This document shows positions 27,837 through 35,981 of a stretch of 64,000 nucleotides of DNA, one piece after another. Position 1 is the stretch's first letter. Every line of letters starts with the position of its first letter. The notes beneath the pieces were generated by a model. It was not told the origin of the DNA, searched no databases, and saw only the letters and a list, made by a program, of their open reading frames with translations. The stretch comes from Micromonospora parathelypteridis (GTDB taxonomy: Bacteria; Actinomycetota; Actinomycetes; Mycobacteriales; Micromonosporaceae). Made by a program: the position numbers and the translations under genes. The DNA lies in contig NZ_JACHDP010000001.1 in the NCBI RefSeq assembly GCF_014201145.1, positions 3,906,001-3,970,000 of the forward strand, read 5' to 3'.

Positions 27837-27876
27837 GGGACCTCGCAGGGGGACGATTGCGATCACGAAGCTACGC

Positions 27877-27905
27877 CTACGTCACCGTAACTTACGGCAC
27901 CGTAG
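27877..27905. promoter_or_regulatory. 29-bp palindromic operator candidate upstream of the desaturase
   Basis: Layered dyad: CTACG-N4-CGTAA-c-TTACG-N4-CGTAG, symmetric about 27891. Both the outer and the inner arms are perfect complements. It lies 41-69 bp upstream of the desaturase ATG, a typical place for a TetR repressor. Confidence 0.7.
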
Positions 27906-28151
27906 ATCGCACGGGGAAGTTTCGAATCACCCTCGCATAGCTGCCCAAAGCCGCAGGTCAGGACAGTATTGTCGGTGGATGGGTTGGGGCGGCTCAGGGC
28001 GGCGGAGACGCGTCGTGGCGATCCACGCAGGAGTGCGCGGGTTGCGGCTCGATCAGGGCGGGGCGGTATGAACGATGGCGTCCGGCGGCCGGGGCGCTAA
28101 GGTGTAGCGCGGGATGCCCATCCCCCTGATGCGAGGTGCTCGCATCGTTGA
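27906..28151. other. gene-free stretch before tRNA-Gln
   Basis: No supported coding frame. AAGGTGTAGCGC near 28099-28110 and GATGCGAGG near 28129-28137 are the only sequences that might belong to the tRNA promoter. Together with the operator region the gap between the desaturase and tRNA-Gln is 315 bp. Confidence 0.5.
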
Positions 28152-28223
28152 TCGGCCGTGGTGTAATTGGCAACACCCGGGTCTTTGGTACCCGTATTTC
28201 AGGTTCGAACCCTGGCGGCCGAG
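28152..28223 (+). tRNA. tRNA-Gln(UUG)
   Basis: Cloverleaf: acceptor TCGGCCG/CGGCCGA (seven perfect pairs), anticodon stem CGGGT/ACCCG with loop CTTTGGT (anticodon TTG), T arm CAGG-TTCGAAC-CCTG. 72 nt, discriminator G, CCA not encoded. It lies 110 bp before glmU. Confidence 0.97.
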
Positions 28224-28333
28224 CTGCCCACCTACGTCCGTTTTAGGGTCGGGTGGGGGTAAGAGGGGATCGTGCCGGGCGCCGCGGCTAGCATGGCCGC
28301 GAGAGTGTCCGCCGTCCCGACGGGAGCCACGTC

Positions 28334-29869
28334 GTGCCTCAGCCCCACCTCCGTACCGTCGTCGTGCTCGCCGCCGGTGAGGGCAAGCGGATGAAGTCGA
28401 CGCTGCCCAAGGTGCTGCACCCCCTGCTCGGTCGGACGCTGCTCGGTCACGTGCTGAGCGCCGCCGCGCCGTTGGCCGCGGACCGCACCGTCGTGGTGGT
28501 CGGGCACGGCGTCGACCAGGTCCGGGAGCACCTGACCGAGGTCGCCCCGGACGCCACGCCCGTGCTCCAGGCCGAGCAGCTCGGCACCGGGCACGCCGTG
28601 CGGATCGCGCTGGAGGCCGTCCCGGACGGCGCCGGCACGGTCGTGGTGATCAACGGGGACGTGCCACTGCTGCGACCCGAGACGGTGGGCGCGTTGGTGA
28701 CCGCACACGAGGAGGCCGCCGCGGCGGCCACCGTGCTGGCCGCCGAGGTGCCCGACCCGACCGGGCTCGGGCGGATCGTCCGGGACGCCGACGGCCGGCT
28801 GGAGCAGATCGTCGAGGAGCGCGACGCCGACGCCACGCAGCGCGCGATCCGTGAGATCAACGCTGGCATCTACGCGTTCGACGCGGTGCGGTTGCGCGAG
28901 GCGCTGAGCAAGCTCTCCACCGACAACGACCAGGGCGAGGAGTACCTGACCGACGTCTTCGGGCTGCTCCGTTCCGCCGGTGAGCCGGTGGCGGTGCACG
29001 TTGCCGTCGACCACACCGAGACGTTGGGTTGCAACGACCGGGTGGAGCTGGCGACGCTGCGTCGGCTACTGCGCGACCGGGTCAACGAGGTGTGGATGCG
29101 CACCGGGGTGAGCCTGCTCGATCCGGTGACCACCTGGATCGACGTGACGGTGGCGCTGGACCGCGACGCGGTGGTCGACCAGAACACCCAGCTGCGCGGC
29201 GGCACGGTGGTCGGCGCGGGCGCGCAGATCGGGCCGGACGTCACGCTGATCGACACGATCGTCGGCCCCGGCGCGTCGGTGGTCCGCAGCCACGCCGTCG
29301 GCGCCGAGGTCGGCGCGGGTGCCAGCGTCGGGCCGTACGCGTACCTGCGGCCGGCCGCGCGGCTGTCCGACAAGTCCAAGGTCGGCACGTTCGTCGAGGT
29401 GAAGAACTCCGAGATCGGCCCGGGTGCGAAGGTGCCGCACCTGACGTACGTGGGTGACGCCACGATCGGTGCGAAGGCCAACATCGGCGCGGCGACGATC
29501 TTCGTTAACTACGACGGGGTGAACAAGCACCGGACGGTCGTGGGCGAGGGTGCGTTCGTCGGCTGCGACACGAGCCTGATCGCGCCGGTAGAGGTGGGCG
29601 CCGGGGCGTACGTGGCGGCGGGCAGTGCGATCGCCCAGGACGTGCCGCCGGGCGCGCTCGGGGTGACCCGCGCGCCGCAGCGCAACATCGAGGGCTGGGT
29701 CGCGCGCAAGCGACCCGGAACGGTCTCGGCGGCGGCTGCCGAGCGTGCGCTGCGCGGTGCCGAGGGTGCGTCGGAGGTGACCGGCGCCGCAAGCGACAGT
29801 GAGGCAATGCACGGGGTGGCCGAGACGGTGGGCGGCGCATCCGGCACGGGAGATACTGCAACCGACTAG
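28334..29869 (+). CDS. glmU: bifunctional UDP-GlcNAc pyrophosphorylase / glucosamine-1-phosphate acetyltransferase
   Basis: 511 residues. The N-terminal half is the nucleotidyltransferase (VVVLAAGEGKRMKSTLPKVL near the start, then QLGTGHAV, INGDVPLL). The C-terminal half is the left-handed beta-helix acetyltransferase with hexapeptide repeats (VVGAGAQIGPDV, VGPYAYLRPAARL) and the conserved NYDGVNKHRT. It makes UDP-GlcNAc for peptidoglycan. GTG has CGGGAG upstream. About 45 low-complexity residues (Ala/Gly/Ser/Glu) extend beyond the usual C-terminus of about 460. Next is prs, the same order as in mycobacteria (Rv1018c-Rv1017c). Confidence 0.97.
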   Translation: MPQPHLRTVVVLAAGEGKRMKSTLPKVLHPLLGRTLLGHVLSAAAPLAADRTVVVVGHGVDQVREHLTEVAPDATPVLQAEQLGTGHAVRIALEAVPDGAGTVVVINGDVPLLRPETVGALVTAHEEAAAAATVLAAEVPDPTGLGRIVRDADGRLEQIVEERDADATQRAIREINAGIYAFDAVRLREALSKLSTDNDQGEEYLTDVFGLLRSAGEPVAVHVAVDHTETLGCNDRVELATLRRLLRDRVNEVWMRTGVSLLDPVTTWIDVTVALDRDAVVDQNTQLRGGTVVGAGAQIGPDVTLIDTIVGPGASVVRSHAVGAEVGAGASVGPYAYLRPAARLSDKSKVGTFVEVKNSEIGPGAKVPHLTYVGDATIGAKANIGAATIFVNYDGVNKHRTVVGEGAFVGCDTSLIAPVEVGAGAYVAAGSAIAQDVPPGALGVTRAPQRNIEGWVARKRPGTVSAAAAERALRGAEGASEVTGAASDSEAMHGVAETVGGASGTGDTATD

Positions 29870-29927
29870 TCCCTGACCCACCACCACCGGGTCGGGTACC
29901 GCCGACATAACGGGAGCAGACGGGCCC

Positions 29928-30908
29928 ATGGGCAGCATCGTCGCGGAAAACCGCAAAAGCCTGATGCTCTTTTCCGGACGTGGCTTTCCGGAGTTGGCCA
30001 AGGAGATCGGCGAGGTGCTCGGCGTCGCGCCGACCCCGGCCGACGCGTACGAGTTCGCCAACGGCGAGATCTTCGTGCGTTTCAAGGACTCGGTGCGTGG
30101 TTCGGACGCCTTCGTGGTGCAGTCCGTCACGCACGGGGTGAACACCTGGGTCATGGAGACCCTGATCATGGTGGACGCGCTGAAGCGGGGGTCGGCCAAG
30201 CGGATCACCGTGGTGCTGCCGTTCTACCCGTACGCGCGCCAGGACAAGAAGCACCGGGGTCGGGAGCCGATCTCGGCCCGCCTGGTGGCGGACCTGTTGA
30301 AGACCGCCGGCGCGAACCGCATCCTCACCGTCGACCTGCACACCGCGCAGATCCAGGGCTTCTTCGACGGCCCGGTGGATCACCTCTTCGCGATGGACAT
30401 CCTGGCCGAGTACGTGGAGCACAAGTACGCGGGCCGGCCGATGACCGTGGTGGCACCGGATTCGGGCCGGGTGCGGGTGGCCGAGCGGTGGACCGACCGG
30501 CTGGGCGGCTGCCCACTCGCGTTCATCCACAAGACCCGTGACCCGATGAAGCCGAACCAGGTCGTCGCGAACCGGGTCGTCGGCGAGGTGGAGGGTCGGG
30601 TCTGCCTGATCGTCGACGACATGATCGACACCGGTGGCACGATTGCCAAGGCCGCGGACATCCTCAAGGAGTCGGGGGCGGCCGAGATCGTGGTCGCGTC
30701 CACCCACGCGCTGCTGTCGGACCCGGCGACCGAGCGGTTGAAGAACAGCTCGATCAGCGAGATCGTGGTGACCAACACGTTGCCGCTGCCGCCGGAGAAG
30801 CAGTTGGACAAGCTGACCGTGCTGTCGATCGCGCCGCTGCTGGCGCGAGCGATCCGGGAGGTCTTCGACGACGGCTCGGTGACCACCCTCTTCGGTGGCC
30901 TGAGCTGA
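29928..30908 (+). CDS. prs: ribose-phosphate pyrophosphokinase
   Basis: 326 residues. Makes PRPP from ribose-5-phosphate and ATP for nucleotide, His and Trp synthesis. Class I features: FANGEIFVRF (substrate loop), PYARQDKKHRGREPISAR, DLHTAQIQGFFDGPVDHL, and the PRPP loop CLIVDDMIDTGGTI. ATG with CGGGAGCAG upstream, 58 bp after glmU, probably the same transcript. PRPP links well to the nucleoside salvage enzymes later in the window, but there is no regulatory evidence for that. Confidence 0.97.
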   Translation: MGSIVAENRKSLMLFSGRGFPELAKEIGEVLGVAPTPADAYEFANGEIFVRFKDSVRGSDAFVVQSVTHGVNTWVMETLIMVDALKRGSAKRITVVLPFYPYARQDKKHRGREPISARLVADLLKTAGANRILTVDLHTAQIQGFFDGPVDHLFAMDILAEYVEHKYAGRPMTVVAPDSGRVRVAERWTDRLGGCPLAFIHKTRDPMKPNQVVANRVVGEVEGRVCLIVDDMIDTGGTIAKAADILKESGAAEIVVASTHALLSDPATERLKNSSISEIVVTNTLPLPPEKQLDKLTVLSIAPLLARAIREVFDDGSVTTLFGGLS

Positions 30909-31253
30909 CCCTCGCGCTGCGGGTGAGCCCCGTTTCCGCCACTTGGCACGCCGGAGGGGGCGGGGCTGTCAAACTGGTGAAAACGGGGCCGGCACGCTGG
31001 TGGGAGCACCACCGACGCGCCGGTCTGGAGCCGTGATCGGGGACTGCCGGCAACCCTCGAAACAGCTCGGGTAGACTGGTGCGGTTGCCACGGCGAGGGT
31101 GCCCGGCGGGCCGCTGAATAGCGCCGCACGGAGGCACCGTCATCGACGCGGTGCTCCGGGCAGTCGTTCATGACGCATGAGCCCCAGCGAGCCCCTCGCC
31201 CCAGCACCGCCAGACGACAAGCCGCCGCAGCGAAAAGCATCAGGAGTTTCCCC
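30909..31253 (+). promoter_or_regulatory. rplY promoter and long 5' leader
   Basis: No gene is supported. A TAGACT -10 box at 31072-31077 implies a leader of about 170 nt before rplY. The leader contains GC-rich segments that could pair (GCCCGGCGGGC near 31101-31111 and a GGTGCTCCGGGCA stretch near 31150-31162) and a short Arg/Pro frame. Ribosomal protein mRNAs often carry autoregulatory leaders; I could not fold this one to a known class. The SD of rplY is CAGGAG at 31241-31246. Confidence 0.5.
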
Positions 31254-31943
31254 GTGTCCGAGGTAAAGATCAGCGCCGAGCCCCGCACCGAGTTCGGCAA
31301 GGGTGGTGCCCGCCGTACCCGCCGGGCCGGCAAGGTGCCCGCCGTGCTTTACGGCCACGGCGAGAAGCCCAAGCACATCGCGCTGCCGTCGCGGGAGTTC
31401 GCCGCCGCGATCCGTAAGGGCGGTGCCAACCAGCTCTTCGCGATCGACATCACCGACGGCACCCAGGTGCTGGCGCTGCCGAAGGCGATCCAGCGTGACC
31501 CGATCCGGGACACCTTCGAGCACGTCGACCTGATCCTGGTTCGCCGCGGCGAGAAGGTCACCGTCGAGGTCCCGGTTCAGCTGACCGGCGAGGCCGCGAA
31601 GGACACGCTGATCGTGCACGACCACGACACCCTCTCGGTGACGGCCGACGCCACCAAGGTTCCGGACCACCTCGAGGCGTCGATCGAGGGCCTGGAGGCG
31701 GGCACCCTGGTGACCGCCGGTGACGTCGTGCTGCCGTCCGGCGTCGAGCTGGCCGCCGACTCGGAGCTCACCGTCGCGTCGGTGACCGCCGCCCCCACCG
31801 CCGAGCAGCTCGAGGCGACCCTGCCCGAGATCGAGGTGGCCACCGACGAGGCCGAGGCCGAGGTTGGCGAGACCACCGAGGGCTCCGAGGACGCGGACGT
31901 CGCCGAGGGCGAAGAGACCACCGAGGCGCGTACCGAGGCCTGA
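31254..31943 (+). CDS. rplY: 50S ribosomal protein L25/general stress protein Ctc
   Basis: 229 residues from GTG with CAGGAG 7 nt upstream; a longer in-frame start exists but has no SD. Binds 5S rRNA. The N-terminal L25 domain ([31 protein letters not shown]) is followed by the Ctc/TL5 C-terminal beta domain ([15 protein letters not shown]) and an acidic tail with many Glu/Thr/Ala ([17 protein letters not shown]). The acidic tail of about 35 residues is an actinobacterial feature. It precedes pth, as in mycobacteria. Confidence 0.97.
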   Translation: MSEVKISAEPRTEFGKGGARRTRRAGKVPAVLYGHGEKPKHIALPSREFAAAIRKGGANQLFAIDITDGTQVLALPKAIQRDPIRDTFEHVDLILVRRGEKVTVEVPVQLTGEAAKDTLIVHDHDTLSVTADATKVPDHLEASIEGLEAGTLVTAGDVVLPSGVELAADSELTVASVTAAPTAEQLEATLPEIEVATDEAEAEVGETTEGSEDADVAEGEETTEARTEA

Positions 31944-31960
31944 TCGGTTCGTTTTGTGCG

Positions 31961-31993
31961 GCAGGCGTCCCCGAGTGTTCGGGGGCGCCTGTC
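31961..31993 (+). terminator. hairpin between rplY and pth
   Basis: A stem of about 14 bp (GCAGGCGTCCCCGA with TCGGGGGCGCCTGT, one wobble and a mismatch) and a 4-nt loop, 17 nt after rplY. A T-rich GTTTTGTG precedes it, but no T-tract follows, so it may attenuate rather than stop transcription into pth. Confidence 0.65.
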
Positions 31994-32031
31994 GGCGTAT
32001 CGGGTGGGATGGGCGTCGGGAGGGACGGGTC

Positions 32032-32622
32032 GTGACGGACGAGGCGGGGCCGTGGCTGGTGGTCGGCCTGGGCAACCCGGGTCGGGAGTACGCCGGGAAC
32101 CGGCACAACGTCGGGTTCATGGTGGCCGATCTGCTGGCCGGGCGGGTGGGTGCGCGCTTCGGGCGACACAAGCGGGCGGTGGCCGAGGTGAGCGAGGCGC
32201 GGCTGGGGTTCGGTGGGCCGAAGCTGGTGCTGGTCAAGCCACTGACGTACATGAACCTCTCCGGCGGGCCGGTGGCGGCGCTGGCGCAGTTCTACAAGGT
32301 GCCGGCGACGCAGGTGATCGCGGTGCATGACGAGCTGGACATCGGGTTCGGCCAGGTGCGGGTCAAGTTCGGCGGCGGCGAGGGCGGGCACAACGGCCTG
32401 CGGTCGATGTCGAAGTCGTTGGGCACGAAGGACTACGCGCGGGTCCGGTTCGGGGTCGGCCGACCGCCGGGGCGGCAGGATCCGGCGGACTATGTGTTGT
32501 CGGATTTTGGCGCGGCTGAGCGCAAGGAGCTGGATTTCCTGGTGGACCGGGCGGCCGATGTGGTGGAGTCGGTGATCGTCAAGGGTGTGGAGCCGACGCA
32601 GAACCTCTACCACGGCGGCTGA
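32032..32622 (+). CDS. pth: peptidyl-tRNA hydrolase
   Basis: 196 residues. Releases peptides from peptidyl-tRNA that drops off ribosomes. N-terminal [20 protein letters not shown] contains the catalytic His (H25), and further Pth features are [30 protein letters not shown] and [12 protein letters not shown] with GGGAGGGACGG upstream was chosen because it starts immediately before the conserved fold; the open frame extends far upstream across rplY without a start signal. Confidence 0.96.
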   Translation: MTDEAGPWLVVGLGNPGREYAGNRHNVGFMVADLLAGRVGARFGRHKRAVAEVSEARLGFGGPKLVLVKPLTYMNLSGGPVAALAQFYKVPATQVIAVHDELDIGFGQVRVKFGGGEGGHNGLRSMSKSLGTKDYARVRFGVGRPPGRQDPADYVLSDFGAAERKELDFLVDRAADVVESVIVKGVEPTQNLYHGG

Positions 32623-32787
32623 GGGGCTCACGGGGGTTCCCGAGCGTCGCTGACCGGGCGAGGCGTACCGGATCGGACACGGTCGGCCGGTAGTCTGCGC
32701 CTTTCGGCGTGCCGCAACCGGCGACGCGGGTCGCGGCGAATCGGTCCGTGCGGTCACGGGTCGCGGCGAGGCGACGGGAGCGGGCAG

Positions 32788-33618
32788 ATGACCAGTCCTC
32801 CGATGATCGATGGCGCGTTCGCCCGATGGTTGGCTTCCCGGGCCGGGCAGGCGCTGCTCGACCTGCGCACGGAGATGGGTTTCGCGGACACCGGCGCGCT
32901 GAAGTCGGCCGGGGACAAGGTGTCGCACGACCTGATCCGCACCGAGTTGGCGAAGTGGCGGCCTGGTGACACGGTGCTCTCCGAGGAGGACGAGGGCTCG
33001 CGGCTGGCCTGGGCGGCCGAGGTGAACACCGGAGCGGTGTCGCGGTTGACCTCGGACCGGGTGTGGATCATCGACCCGTTGGACGGCACCCGGGAGTTCT
33101 CCGAGGAGGGCCGCTCGGACTGGGCGGTGCACGTGGCGCTCTGGGCGCGTAACGCGCCGAGCCCGCACGGGCTGGTCGCGGGGGCGGTGGGGCTCCCGGC
33201 ACAACACCGGGTGCTGGGCACGGACTACCCGCCGGCGTACCCGCCGATGACGGTGGAGGCGGCGACGGCCGGCGAGCGGAAGATCCGCCTGGCGGCGAGT
33301 CGGAGTCGCCCGCCCGTCTTCCTGACCGACCTGGCCGAGGACGTCGGGGCGCATCTGGTGCCGATGGGCTCGGCCGGCGCGAAGATCGCCGCCGTGGTCA
33401 CCGGCGAGGTGGACGCGTACATCCATGCCGGCGGGCAGTACGAGTGGGACTCGGCTGCCCCGGTGGCTGTGGCGACGGCCACCGGGCTGCACGCTTCCCG
33501 GATCGATGGTTCTGCGCTGAGATACAACGAGGCGGATCCGCGCCTGCCTGACCTGTTGGTCTGCCGCAAGGATCTCGCCACCCGGTTGCTTGCAGCGCTG
33601 CAGAGACATTCCGGGTAG
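32788..33618 (+). CDS. cysQ: 3'(2'),5'-bisphosphate nucleotidase CysQ-type
   Basis: 276 residues, inositol-monophosphatase-like fold. It removes the 3'-phosphate from PAP/PAPS-type compounds. Metal and substrate motifs: SEEDEG (metal-binding Glu/Asp), WIIDPLDGTREFSE (family signature) and QYEWDSAAPVAVA (C-terminal WD motif). It precedes cysD-cysN, which supports the sulfate role over inositol-phosphate dephosphorylation, although the two activities overlap in this family. ATG with GGGAGCGGG upstream. A TAGTCT -10 box lies at 32691-32696. Confidence 0.93.
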   Translation: MTSPPMIDGAFARWLASRAGQALLDLRTEMGFADTGALKSAGDKVSHDLIRTELAKWRPGDTVLSEEDEGSRLAWAAEVNTGAVSRLTSDRVWIIDPLDGTREFSEEGRSDWAVHVALWARNAPSPHGLVAGAVGLPAQHRVLGTDYPPAYPPMTVEAATAGERKIRLAASRSRPPVFLTDLAEDVGAHLVPMGSAGAKIAAVVTGEVDAYIHAGGQYEWDSAAPVAVATATGLHASRIDGSALRYNEADPRLPDLLVCRKDLATRLLAALQRHSG

Positions 33619-33667
33619 CCTGAGCGCAATTTCTTGACATGCCCGACCGGAAAGGTCTGGAATTCGG

Positions 33668-33697
33668 ATGAGCGAGCGAATCGAGCCGGTGTCATGA
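33668..33697 (+). CDS. 9-aa mini-ORF overlapping the cysD start
   Basis: ATGAGCGAGCGAATCGAG... encodes MSERIEPVS and ends in TGA, overlapping the cysD ATG as ATGA. GGAAAGG about 15 nt upstream could be its SD. The first 13 bases are the end block of the dispersed repeat. It resembles the longer MSER frame between two ABC genes at 53400. It could couple translation to cysD; it is more likely a by-product of the repeat than a peptide with its own function. Confidence 0.4.
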   Translation: MSERIEPVS

Positions 33698-34605
33698 CCA
33701 CCCCGGCGGCGTACCGGGTCTCTCACCTGGACGCTCTGGAGGCGGAGAGCATCTTCGTGATGCGCGAGGTGGTCGCCGAGATGGAACGCCCGGTGCTGCT
33801 CTTCTCCGGTGGCAAGGATTCGATCGTCATGCTGCGGCTGGCGCAGAAGGCGTTCGCCCCGGCCAACATCCCCTTCCCCGTCATGCACGTCGACACCGGG
33901 CACAACTTCCCCGAGGTCCTCGAATACCGCGACCAGCGGGTCGCCGAGCTGGGGTTGCAGCTCGTGGTGGCGAGCGTGCCGGAGGCCCTGGCGAGCGGCC
34001 TCGTTCGGGAGTCCGGCGACGGCATGCGCAACCGGATCCAGACGCCGGTGCTGCTGGACGCCGTCGAGAAGCACCGCTTCGACGCGCTGTTCGGCGGCGC
34101 CCGCCGCGACGAGGAAAAGGCTCGGGCGAAGGAGCGGATGTTCAGCTTCCGCGACGAGTTCGGCCAGTGGGACCCGAAGAATCAGCGGCCGGAGCTGTGG
34201 TCGCTGTACAACGGTCGGCACCACCCGGGCGAGTCGATCCGGGTCTTCCCGCTGTCCAACTGGACCGAGCTGGACGTCTGGCACTACATCGCACGGGAAC
34301 ACATCCCGCTGCCCTCGATCTACTACGCGCACGAGCGCGAGGTGATCGAACGGGACGGCATGTTCTACGCGGTCAACGAGTTCTTCCGCCCCCGCGCGGG
34401 TGAGGAGCGGTTCAAGGCGCAGGTGCGCTACCGCACCGTGGGAGACGCCTCCTGCACCGCGGCGGTCCGTTCCGACGCGGACACCGTGGAGAAGGTCATC
34501 GAGGAGGTGGCGGCCACCCGGATCACCGAGCGCGGCGCGACCCGTGGTGACGACCGGGTCAGTGAGGCCGCCATGGAGGACCGCAAGCGGGAGGGCTACT
34601 TCTGA
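33694..34605 (+). CDS. cysD: sulfate adenylyltransferase subunit 2
   Basis: 303 residues. With CysN it makes APS from sulfate and ATP. N-type PP-loop SGGKDSIVML (38-47), then HVDTGHNFPEV, RRDEEKARAKER, WNLYNG-type block ELWSLYNGRHHPGE, FPLSNWTELDVWHYI and the C-terminal EDRKREGYF. Length matches the family. The stop overlaps the cysN ATG by one base (TGATG), so the subunits are co-translated. The start is preceded only by the 9-codon mini-ORF. Confidence 0.97.
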   Translation: MTTPAAYRVSHLDALEAESIFVMREVVAEMERPVLLFSGGKDSIVMLRLAQKAFAPANIPFPVMHVDTGHNFPEVLEYRDQRVAELGLQLVVASVPEALASGLVRESGDGMRNRIQTPVLLDAVEKHRFDALFGGARRDEEKARAKERMFSFRDEFGQWDPKNQRPELWSLYNGRHHPGESIRVFPLSNWTELDVWHYIAREHIPLPSIYYAHEREVIERDGMFYAVNEFFRPRAGEERFKAQVRYRTVGDASCTAAVRSDADTVEKVIEEVAATRITERGATRGDDRVSEAAMEDRKREGYF

Positions 34606-35933
34606 TGAGCACCGATATCGTGGCATCCGCGAATGCGGAAGCCCGGGCTGTCACCGGGGCCGGGCCGGAGGCCCGGCCGATGGACCTGCTGCGGTTCGCC
34701 ACCGCCGGCAGCGTGGACGACGGGAAGTCGACCCTGATCGGTCGGCTGCTCTACGACACCAAGTCGCTCTTCACCGACCAGTTGGCCGCGGTGGAGGCGG
34801 TCAGCGCGGCCCGCGGTGACGAGTACACCGACCTGGCGTTGCTCACCGACGGTCTGCGGGCCGAGCGGGAGCAGGGCATCACCATCGATGTGGCGTACCG
34901 GTACTTCGCCACCCCGCGGCGCAAGTTCATCATCGCCGACACCCCTGGGCACATCCAGTACACCCGCAACATGGTCACCGGGGCGTCCACCGCCGACCTG
35001 GCGTTGATCCTGGTGGACGCGCGCAAGGGCCTGGTCGAGCAGTCCCGCCGGCACGCGTTCCTGTGCTCCCTGCTGCGGGTGCCGCACCTGGTCCTCTGCG
35101 TCAACAAGATGGACCTGGTGGACTGGTCGCAGGAGGTCTACGAGCGGATCGCCGACGAGTTCACCGCGTTCGCCGCGAAACTCGACGTCCCGGACCTGAC
35201 CGTGGTGCCGATCTCCGCGCTGCGTGGCGACAACATCGTCACCCGATCGGAGAACATGCCCTGGTACGAGGGCCCGTCGCTGCTGCACCACCTGGAACGG
35301 GTGCACATCGCGAGCGACCGCAACCTGGTCGACGTCCGGTTCCCGGTGCAGTACGTGATCCGTCCGCAGTCGACCACGGTCACCGACTACCGCGGCTACG
35401 CCGGCCAGGTCGCCTCCGGCGTGCTCAAGCCGGGTGACGAGGTGATGGTGCTGCCGTCCGGCTTCACCAGCCGGATCGCCGCCGTGGAGACCGCCGACGG
35501 GCCGGTTCCGGAGGCGTTCCCGCCGATGTCGGTGACGGTACGACTGGCCGACGAGATCGACATCTCGCGGGGTGACCTGATCTGCCGGCCGAACAACGCG
35601 CCGGCGGTGGCCCAGGACATCGAGGCGATGGTCTGCTGGATGGACGAGACGGCCCCTCTGCGAGTCGGCGGCCGCTACGCGATCAAGCACACCACCCGGT
35701 CGGCACGGGCGATCGTGCGCGGGCTGCACTACCGGTTGGACATCAACTCGCTGCACCGCGACGAGTCGGCCGACGAGCTGCGGCTCAACGAGATCGGCCG
35801 GGTTCGGCTGCGTACCACCGTGCCGTTGCTCGCCGACGAGTACCGCCGCAACCGCACCACCGGAGGCTTCGTCATCATCGACGAGGCCACCAACCGCACG
35901 GTCGGCGCCGCCATGATCGTCGAAGCCAGCTGA
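34605..35933 (+). CDS. cysN: sulfate adenylyltransferase subunit 1
   Basis: 442 residues. GTPase subunit that drives APS synthesis. Translational-GTPase motifs: GSVDDGKSTLIG (G1, 35-46), DTPGHIQYTRNM (G3), NKMDLVDW (G4) and SALRGDN (G5). EF-Tu-like domains 2 and 3 follow. The length shows there is no fused APS kinase (CysC), unlike the CysNC of mycobacteria, so PAPS synthesis, if present, uses a separate gene. It overlaps the upstream cysD stop by one base. Confidence 0.97.
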   Translation: MSTDIVASANAEARAVTGAGPEARPMDLLRFATAGSVDDGKSTLIGRLLYDTKSLFTDQLAAVEAVSAARGDEYTDLALLTDGLRAEREQGITIDVAYRYFATPRRKFIIADTPGHIQYTRNMVTGASTADLALILVDARKGLVEQSRRHAFLCSLLRVPHLVLCVNKMDLVDWSQEVYERIADEFTAFAAKLDVPDLTVVPISALRGDNIVTRSENMPWYEGPSLLHHLERVHIASDRNLVDVRFPVQYVIRPQSTTVTDYRGYAGQVASGVLKPGDEVMVLPSGFTSRIAAVETADGPVPEAFPPMSVTVRLADEIDISRGDLICRPNNAPAVAQDIEAMVCWMDETAPLRVGGRYAIKHTTRSARAIVRGLHYRLDINSLHRDESADELRLNEIGRVRLRTTVPLLADEYRRNRTTGGFVIIDEATNRTVGAAMIVEAS

Positions 35934-35936
35934 CCT

Positions 35937-35975
35937 ACCCTCCCCGCGGCCTCCAGGCGAGCCCGTGGGGAGGGT
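35937..35975. terminator. hairpin between cysN and galK
   Basis: A 9-bp perfect outer stem (ACCCTCCCC / GGGGAGGGT) encloses 21 nt that can pair further (GCGG/CCGT-type); it follows the cysN stop by 3 nt and precedes the convergent galK stop by 6 nt. Confidence 0.75.
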
Positions 35976-35981
35976 GCGGGG

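Noticed and set aside
31768..34626. 952-residue minus-strand frame opposite rplY, pth, cysQ and cysD
   Set aside because: It lies across four well-identified genes on the other strand and has no domain or ribosome binding site.
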